Source of the DNA: Planctomycetales bacterium
Lineage (GTDB): Bacteria; Planctomycetota; Phycisphaerae; SM23-33
DNA: 11,088 nucleotides
Direction: 5' to 3'
Assembly (NCBI GenBank): GCA_030631085.1
Contig: DAOVLV010000024.1
Span: 1 to 11,088 of the forward strand
The translations under genes and the position numbers were made by a program. Below the pieces are notes generated by a model, which worked only from the letters and a program-made list of their open reading frames with translations, searched no databases and was not told the origin of the DNA. Shown one piece after another: positions 6,628 to 11,088 of the stretch (positions within the stretch are counted from its first letter, which is position 1; each line of letters starts with the position of its first letter).

Positions 6628-6680
6628 ATCGAATATTGTGCGTCACGTAATGATGCACGTTATTCAATATTCGATTTTTT
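6628..6680 (+). terminator. Dyad with T-run after the sulfatase-like gene
   Basis: Perfect 11-bp arms ATCGAATATTG (6628-6638) and CAATATTCGAT (6665-6675) enclose an inner stem, GTGCGTCA (6638-6645) with TGATGCAC (6651-6658, one mismatch), and a 5-nt loop. The outer right arm runs directly into a six-T tract (6675-6680), as in a rho-independent terminator reading left to right, although the outer stem is AT-rich. It would end transcription about 30-80 nt after the sulfatase-like stop and isolate the glycosylase gene. Confidence 0.55.
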
Positions 6681-6727
6681 CCTGTTTCTCATTAACTCGC
6701 GTTGTCTTGGTAACAGAGGTGAAAACA

Positions 6728-7477
6728 ATGATGACGAGTAATGAATTCCAACAATTGCAGCGTGCGGCGAGGGAGTTGATTGAGGGCGACCGCCTCCTGG
6801 CTGGGGATGGGCTGGCGCCCGGCGTTCCGCTTCCTGAACCTCAGCCCGCCCCTGCCTCGTCCGAACCAAGACTTGTCGAAAGCGCCGATGCCAAACGCAA
6901 GGCCGCCGAACTGGATGCTATCGACGTCAACGAGGTCCGCAACTGCACGAAGTGTGGCCTGTGCAAGGGGCGGAACAAAACCGTTTTCGGCGAAGGCAAT
7001 CCGGACGCCGACCTGTTCTTCATCGGCGAAGGCCCAGGCGCTGAAGAAGACAAGCAGGGAAGACCCTTCATAGGCAGGGCAGGCGAACTGCTGACGAAAA
7101 TGATTACCGCGATGGGACTGACCCGCCAGGACGTATTCATCGGTAACATCGTCAAATGCCGCCCGCCGGGAAACCGCGCGCCGATGGCCGACGAAGTCGA
7201 AGCCTGTCTGGATTACCTCATCCGGCAGCTGCGAATCATCCAGCCTAGGGTTATCGTTACGCTCGGCAACCCCGCTACACACACCATGCTCAATACGAAA
7301 GTCGGAATCACGCGCCTCAGGGGGCAGTGGCAATCCCTGCCGATGCTCGATGCAGACCTGGCCGGTATAAAAGTCATGCCGACATTTCATCCCGCCTTCG
7401 TGCTACGCCAATACACCCGCGACAATCGCCAGAAAGTCTGGTCGGACCTCCAGGAAGTCATGCGAGCACTGTCCTGA
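6728..7477 (+). CDS. udg: Family 4 uracil-DNA glycosylase (Fe-S type)
   Basis: This is a 249-residue base-excision-repair enzyme that removes uracil from DNA. AGAGGTGA (6715-6722) is well placed for ATG 6728. Residues 1-65 form a helical then Pro-rich extension (PEPQPAPASSEP) before the core. Core motifs are NCTKC (C73, C76), GEGPGAEEDKQGRPFIGRAG (100-119), IVKCRPPGNRAP (C144), EAC (C160), VIVTLGNPA, and THPAF-type motif 3 as FHPAFVLR (H221). The four Cys residues fit the 4Fe-4S cluster of the TTUDGA-like family, and the GExPG motif distinguishes family 4 from family 5. The N-terminal extension resembles linkers seen in homologues fused to or annotated with phage polymerase-related proteins, and I see no extra domain in it. 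It appears to be a single-gene unit bounded by the dyad upstream and heptamer repeats downstream. Confidence 0.9.
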   Translation: MMTSNEFQQLQRAARELIEGDRLLAGDGLAPGVPLPEPQPAPASSEPRLVESADAKRKAAELDAIDVNEVRNCTKCGLCKGRNKTVFGEGNPDADLFFIGEGPGAEEDKQGRPFIGRAGELLTKMITAMGLTRQDVFIGNIVKCRPPGNRAPMADEVEACLDYLIRQLRIIQPRVIVTLGNPATHTMLNTKVGITRLRGQWQSLPMLDADLAGIKVMPTFHPAFVLRQYTRDNRQKVWSDLQEVMRALS

Positions 7478-7480
7478 ACC

Positions 7481-7588
7481 TGGTTGATTGGTTGATTGGT
7501 AATTCGTAATTCGTAATCAGGTATCAGTTTTTTTACCAATTACCAATTACCAATTACGCTTTTCCCAAGCCCCAAGTCCCCAGTCCCT
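7481..7588. repeat. Heptamer-periodic short tandem repeats
   Basis: Four blocks of 7- to 8-nt units follow one another. These are TGGTTGAT twice (7481-7496), TGGTAAT with two TCGTAAT-type units (7497-7517), TTACCAA three times (7533-7553) then TTACGCT, and AGCCCCA, AGTCCCC, AGTCCCT (7568-7588). ATTGGTAAT (7495-7503) is the reverse complement of ATTACCAAT (7539-7547 and 7546-7554), so the first and third blocks can pair around a T7 tract. The pattern resembles the heptanucleotide STRR repeats described in filamentous cyanobacteria. Two further T-tracts (7590-7597 and 7601-7607) follow and could contribute to transcription termination after the glycosylase gene. Confidence 0.75.
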
Positions 7589-7637
7589 GTTTTTTTTGCA
7601 TTTTTTTGAAAAATTGTCGTGCAAAGATGGGAAGGCT

Positions 7638-7646
7638 TGGTAAAAT
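7638..7646 (+). promoter_or_regulatory. Candidate extended -10 promoter for the two-component operon
   Basis: TGG immediately before TAAAAT (7641-7646) matches the extended -10 pattern TGn-TATAAT with five of six core bases. No good -35 lies at 16-18 bp; TTGTCG at 7614-7619 is 21 bp away. If used, it would give a leader of about 130 nt before GTG 7785. It is the best candidate in this gap but weak. Confidence 0.35.
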
Positions 7647-7772
7647 ACGCAGAATGAATAGATTAAGTTGACTTTCGGATTTGACGATTTTACTGTTGTG
7701 TGGCTGGGTGAGTGCAGGGTAGTGGTCGATTCAGAACTTTTGGAGGTTCTGTGCCACGTATTGAAGTTTATC

Positions 7773-7779
7773 AAGGAGG
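7773..7779 (+). promoter_or_regulatory. Strong ribosome binding site that sets the regulator start
   Basis: AAGGAGG lies 5 nt before GTG 7785. It is the best Shine-Dalgarno match in the window and decides for GTG 7785 over the longer in-frame reading from TTG 7668, whose extra 39 residues show no domain. Confidence 0.85.
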
Positions 7780-7784
7780 CTTTC

Positions 7785-8375
7785 GTGTCCAATTTACGGC
7801 ATAAGAGTGTTTTCACTACAGGCGAAGTAGCCGAGGTTTGCAGATTAAGCCAGCAAACGATCATTCGCTGTTTCGACAGCGGTCAGTTGGAGGGTTTTCG
7901 TGTTCCGGGAAGCAAGTTCCGGCGTATTCCGCGCGACAAACTCAAGAAGTTCATGCGGGACCACGAGATCCCACTCGATTCGCTGGAGTCGGATAAGATT
8001 AAGGTGCTGGTGGTTGATGACGATCCTGACATTGTGGAATTGTTCATCGACGCTCTTTCGCGTGATGGGCGGTTTGAGACGCGCTCGGCAAGTACCGGTT
8101 TCGACGCCGGCGTCGAAGCCAACAAGTTTCGTCCCGATATCGTGGTTCTTGACTATCTGCTTCCGGACATTAACGGTAACGTCGTCTGCCGGACGATTCG
8201 CCAAAGCGACGACCTCCAGCACATCCGCATACTGATCATCTCCGGCGTGGTCAACAAGTCGGAGGTTGATGCTCTTCTCGAAGCCGGCGCCGACGACTTT
8301 ATCAAAAAGCCGTTCAACATAGAGACGGTCATAGGACGTATCGTAGAACTTGTCCAAGGCAAGGCGAAGAAATAG
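7785..8375 (+). CDS. Response regulator with N-terminal excisionase-type HTH
   Basis: The product is a 196-residue DNA-binding response regulator with the HTH first and the receiver second. Residues about 9-60 form a MerR/excisionase-like winged helix (VFTTGEVAEVCRLSQQTIIR, then GQLEGFRVPGSKFRRIPRDKLKKF). Residues about 71-193 form a receiver domain with acidic pocket D78-D80, phosphoacceptor D123 in VVLDYLLPDINGN, switch Ser153 and conserved Lys175 in KKPF. All residues needed for phosphorylation are present. Phosphorylation likely controls dimerisation and DNA binding; targets are unknown. The HDOD-histidine kinase gene starts 15 nt downstream, making it the obvious partner. Most response regulators have the opposite domain order, though this arrangement is known from planctomycetes and deltaproteobacteria as I recall. 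The HTH could also bind a site in its own leader. Confidence 0.9.
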   Translation: MSNLRHKSVFTTGEVAEVCRLSQQTIIRCFDSGQLEGFRVPGSKFRRIPRDKLKKFMRDHEIPLDSLESDKIKVLVVDDDPDIVELFIDALSRDGRFETRSASTGFDAGVEANKFRPDIVVLDYLLPDINGNVVCRTIRQSDDLQHIRILIISGVVNKSEVDALLEAGADDFIKKPFNIETVIGRIVELVQGKAKK

Positions 8376-8390
8376 AGGGGGCGTGCGCCG

Positions 8391-10655
8391 GTGTCTGACG
8401 CTTCTGATACAACGCGGCATGAGCACTCCGGGTCGTTGCGGGGGAAGGTTCCCGCGCAGCAACTGGACCTGCTGATTCGTCGAATGAAATCACTCCCCGC
8501 CTCGCCGACCGTTGCCGCCGACGTGCTGGCCCTTGCCGCAGGGAACGCCGATTTACAGAAAATCGCATCGGCTGCTGCGTGCGATCCGTCCATATCAGCC
8601 CAATTACTATCGCTGGCGTGCAACCAGCAGCCGGGCCGTCTGCCTCGGACCATTGCACAGGCCGTTGAAGCGGTCGGTATTTTCGGTGTTCGTTCTGCCG
8701 TTATGGGAATGAAGGTTTTCGCTCCGGCCGATGCCGGCGGGTTTGATTACGAAGGATTTCGCACCCATTGCGTAGCGGTGGCGTGCGCGTCTGAACTTCT
8801 CGCAAAGCGCAGCGGCGGGAAGATTTCGCCGTCATTGGCATATACCGCCGGCCTGCTGCACGATATAGGCAAGATCGCCCTCTATCGCTGCCTGCCCGGG
8901 ACTTATCGGCGTATCATTTCCACCCTCGCCGACAAGAATGGAAACATCGCCCGCGTCGAGCAGGAAATAATCGGAACCGATCATACCCGTGCGGGACGCC
9001 GATTGGCCCAGCAGTTGTCTTTGCCGGTTTGTATAACCGAAGCCATCTGGCTGCACCATCATCCGGCTATCGCCATGCCGGAGACGCTTGAGATGCCGGC
9101 TTTGGTTGCGATAGTCCAATTGGCAGACGTGATTGTCCGCCGCAAGCGTCTCGGTTTCAGCGGTAATTACACATCCGGATACGACATCGAAGCGTTGGCA
9201 AACGGAGCCGGGCTTTCCGGCGAGGACGTCGCTTGTGTTGAGGATGGGGTGGTGGGTCGGCTTAAGGAGCGTATGACCCCTGCCGGTCCGAAATCGCAGG
9301 CCGCCGCCGAATCGTCGTACCGCTCGTCCATAGCCGAGGCGGGCGCGGAACTGTCGCGGATAAACGAAGCGCTTGTCGAACGGGCTGAAACGCTCACTGG
9401 ATACGCCGAAGGATTGAAATATCTGGGCGAATTCGCCGAGCGGATTTCGCCCACCTCATCTCTGTCGAATGTCTGCGAGGAACTTGTTCGCGTCTTCTCG
9501 TCTGTCCTTTCAATTGAACCGAGCCGGGATGTCCCCGTCTGCGCGTTCGCCGTTTGCGACGACACCAACGTCATCCTCGCCGTTTGCAGCAAACTATCTG
9601 CCGGCTTGACGGTGAGCGGCGAAACCGAATTCCGCTTCAGTTCCTGCCGGCGGGATTATTCGCCTCCGTCGTCCGTATTATGTCCGGTAGAGGAGTTAGT
9701 CGGGTCGCTGCTTCGGAAACCCAATGACTGGTCGGACCTGATTGACCTGGGCAGTTACGCTCATCTGCCGATGGTGGCTGAAGGGCGCCTGATCGGCGGC
9801 GTCCTGCTTCCGAGACGCTCTGCCGATAGTGCGGATGTCGAACTTCTGGAAAGACTCACCAGGATAACGGCCTTTATCCTCGCCGCTGTCGTCGGGCGAT
9901 CAAATGCAGACCGTCTCGCCGAGGAACTCGCCGGCGCGTCGCAGCGTCTTGAGCAGACACAGGATGCCCTGGCTCGATCACACTCGCTTGCAGTGGTGGG
10001 GGAGATGGCCGCGGGGGCTGCACACGAGATGAACAATCCGCTCGCGGTAATCTCCGGGCGTGCGCAACTTCTGGCCGGACGGGTCAGGACCCAAAAGGAC
10101 CGCGAGTCCGCCGAATTAATCGCCGACAAAGCCTTGGAAATAAGCGATATTATGACGGACCTGATGGCATTTGCGCGTCCAAGTCCGCCGAATGTCGAAA
10201 CTGTTGTCGTCGCCGATTTGCTGGAACGGGCGAGAAATACGTTCGAATCCGAAAGACAACAAAAGGCGCTCCCCGCGACGGTCGATATAAAAATTGAATC
10301 GACTTGCCCGTCCGTACTGGCGGATCCCGGACAGATGGAGGAAGTTCTGGTCGAACTGCTCCGAAATGCAGCAACTGCCGCCGATGGACAGGTGAACGTC
10401 AGTATCCGGGCAGAGAAGGCGGAAAATTCATCGGGCGTTTTGATTCAGGTGCGCGATGACGGGCCTGGGATGGAAGAGTCAACCCTGGATTCGGTGTTCA
10501 CACCGTTCTTTTCGCACCGGCGAGCGGGGCGAGGAAGAGGAATGGGGCTGACGCGGGCGAAGCGTTCAGTGGAGAATAACGGCGGGCGAATGTGGATCGA
10601 AAGCACGCCCGGCAAGGGCACGACAGTTTTTATCGAACTGCCTGCCGTAACTTAG
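8391..10655 (+). CDS. HDOD / GAF-like / histidine kinase sensor
   Basis: This is a 754-residue, apparently soluble sensor kinase with no transmembrane segment visible. GTG 8391 is preceded by GAGGGGG (8375-8381). Residues about 25-300 are an HDOD domain (KSLPASPTVAADVLALA, then AVEAVGIFGVRSAVMGM). It retains the HD-hydrolase ligand set H126, H157-D158 (LLHDIGKIA), H198, the HHH run at 222-224 and D246. A GAF-like region (about 335-500, CEELVRVFSSVL and LPMVAEGRLIGGVLLP) is followed by a coiled-coil linker (about 505-530). HisKA has phosphoacceptor H545 in AAHEMNNPLAVISGRAQLL. HATPase_c has the N-box ELLRNA (N659), the G1 box DDGPGM (D690), FTPFFSHRRAGRGRGMGL and a C-terminal GTTVFIELP. It probably phosphorylates the regulator encoded 15 nt upstream. 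The input signal is unknown, and whether the HD centre is catalytic is open. Confidence 0.92.
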   Translation: MSDASDTTRHEHSGSLRGKVPAQQLDLLIRRMKSLPASPTVAADVLALAAGNADLQKIASAAACDPSISAQLLSLACNQQPGRLPRTIAQAVEAVGIFGVRSAVMGMKVFAPADAGGFDYEGFRTHCVAVACASELLAKRSGGKISPSLAYTAGLLHDIGKIALYRCLPGTYRRIISTLADKNGNIARVEQEIIGTDHTRAGRRLAQQLSLPVCITEAIWLHHHPAIAMPETLEMPALVAIVQLADVIVRRKRLGFSGNYTSGYDIEALANGAGLSGEDVACVEDGVVGRLKERMTPAGPKSQAAAESSYRSSIAEAGAELSRINEALVERAETLTGYAEGLKYLGEFAERISPTSSLSNVCEELVRVFSSVLSIEPSRDVPVCAFAVCDDTNVILAVCSKLSAGLTVSGETEFRFSSCRRDYSPPSSVLCPVEELVGSLLRKPNDWSDLIDLGSYAHLPMVAEGRLIGGVLLPRRSADSADVELLERLTRITAFILAAVVGRSNADRLAEELAGASQRLEQTQDALARSHSLAVVGEMAAGAAHEMNNPLAVISGRAQLLAGRVRTQKDRESAELIADKALEISDIMTDLMAFARPSPPNVETVVVADLLERARNTFESERQQKALPATVDIKIESTCPSVLADPGQMEEVLVELLRNAATAADGQVNVSIRAEKAENSSGVLIQVRDDGPGMEESTLDSVFTPFFSHRRAGRGRGMGLTRAKRSVENNGGRMWIESTPGKGTTVFIELPAVT

Positions 10656-10676
10656 TATTCTGTCCGAGCAATAAAG

Positions 10677-10794
10677 TTGGGTGGCACCTTCAACCGGAGC
10701 GAAGCGGAGGTTGTGGGTGCTGGATGGACAAGGGTGTAAAGCACCCACAAGCTCCGCTTCACTTCGTTTCGCTCCGCTTGAAGGTGCCACCCAA
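10677..10794. repeat. Long asymmetric hairpin repeat
   Basis: The left arm (10677-10721, 45 nt) and right arm (10740-10794, 55 nt) pair over nearly their whole length around an 18-nt loop, with two or three mismatches. The right arm carries about 10 extra nt in its middle, where GGAGCGAA-like units (complement strand) are repeated in degenerate form. The left arm contains CCGGAGCGAAGCGGAGG (10694-10710), identical to 183-199. It begins 21 nt after the kinase stop and ends 13 nt before the next ATG, filling almost the whole intergenic space. No T-run follows. Confidence 0.88.
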
Positions 10795-10807
10795 GCGTGG
10801 AAAAACA

Positions 10808-11088
10808 ATGAACGTAAAAACTGCTCATCCCGAAAACCTTACCCGTCGCAACATTCGCCTGCAAAAGGTTCACCGGAGAAGGAAGCAGGCATACCGGCGT
10901 CTGTGTTTAACCTGTGCCGACCTGGCCGGCACCTGCCGGAGCCTGCAAAACCAGATGGATTGCCAGGAGGCGATCATCGATTACCAGAAGCACCTGCTGG
11001 CTCGCAGCGACGATCACGAGGTCTTCCGTCGATTTTTCCATTTGTTCGTCGAGCGGACCGGGCCGTTGTTCGGCGTGGCGATGCTCTG
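10808..11088 (+). CDS. Hypothetical protein, N-terminal part, coiled-coil then GAF-like start (partial)
   Basis: The reading frame opens at ATG 10808 and stays open to the window edge (93 complete codons). There is no clear Shine-Dalgarno sequence; only GTGG at 10797-10800 is near. Residues 1-35 are very basic (TRRNIRLQKVHRRRKQAYRR). Residues about 36-68 look amphipathic and possibly coiled-coil (LAGTCRSLQNQMDCQEAIIDYQKHLL). The segment FRRFFHLFVERTGPLFGVAML (about 73-93) resembles the start of a GAF-like sensory domain. It lies just after the kinase gene across a hairpin repeat, so a further signalling protein of the same locus is plausible. I do not recognise a family, and the catalytic or output part lies outside the window. 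Confidence 0.6.
   Translation, partial: MNVKTAHPENLTRRNIRLQKVHRRRKQAYRRLCLTCADLAGTCRSLQNQMDCQEAIIDYQKHLLARSDDHEVFRRFFHLFVERTGPLFGVAML

Noticed and set aside
6614..6727. Extended start of the uracil-DNA glycosylase through the hairpin region.
   Set aside because: The extra codons encode the dyad and T-run, while ATG 6728 has a well-placed ribosome site.
7533..7560. TTACCAA repeats considered as a CRISPR array.
   Set aside because: Units are 7 nt and directly adjacent with no spacers; this is a short tandem repeat.
7668..7784. N-terminal extension of the response regulator from TTG 7668.
   Set aside because: GTG 7785 has an ideal AAGGAGG 5 nt upstream and starts right at the HTH domain. The extension has no recognisable structure.

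Overview
The window reads as chromosomal DNA from a moderately GC-rich bacterium, most likely a member of the Planctomycetota (Phycisphaerae-like). This placement is inferred, with moderate confidence. It rests on an HDOD-histidine kinase paired with an excisionase-HTH/receiver protein, a sulfatase-fold enzyme, an archaeal-type phosphoglycerate mutase, GTG starts, and dispersed palindromic repeats, including one that encodes the peptide SHGRDARAT inside a gene. All supported genes lie on the + strand. No rRNA, tRNA, CRISPR array, transposase or phage gene was seen.

Layout. Positions 1-173 hold the C-terminal Fis-type helix-turn-helix of an NtrC-type regulator, followed by a near-perfect long hairpin repeat (174-253). 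Then come a polytopic GT-C-like membrane protein with C-terminal TPRs (454-2739) that carries an in-frame palindromic repeat, a cofactor-independent phosphoglycerate mutase (apgM, 2812-4029) and a small membrane-anchored protein of unknown function (4039-4542). A type II toxin-antitoxin pair (Phd/YefM-like antitoxin and RelE/ParE-like toxin, 4632-5076) has its own recognisable promoter. A palindromic repeat separates it from a sulfatase-fold hydrolase (5246-6598) whose nucleophile position is Thr, not the formylglycine-forming Cys. A dyad with a T-run follows, then a family-4 uracil-DNA glycosylase (6728-7477) and an unusual set of 7-nt-periodic repeats (7481-7588).

The last third is a signalling locus. 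A short DNA-binding response regulator with reversed architecture (HTH first, receiver second; 7785-8375) is followed after 15 nt by a large HDOD / GAF-like / histidine kinase (8391-10655). A long asymmetric hairpin that shares a 17-bp core with the first hairpin comes next, and then the start of a basic, possibly coiled-coil protein that runs off the window (10808 onward). The two complete signalling genes look like a translationally linked cognate pair.

The most noteworthy points are the repeat biology (two related long hairpins, a REP-like element, heptamer arrays, and a palindrome pair domesticated as coding sequence), the Thr-type sulfatase homologue, the toxin with Cys in place of the usual C-terminal Tyr, and the HTH-REC plus HDOD-kinase pair. 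I did not find a clearly new defence or mobile system.
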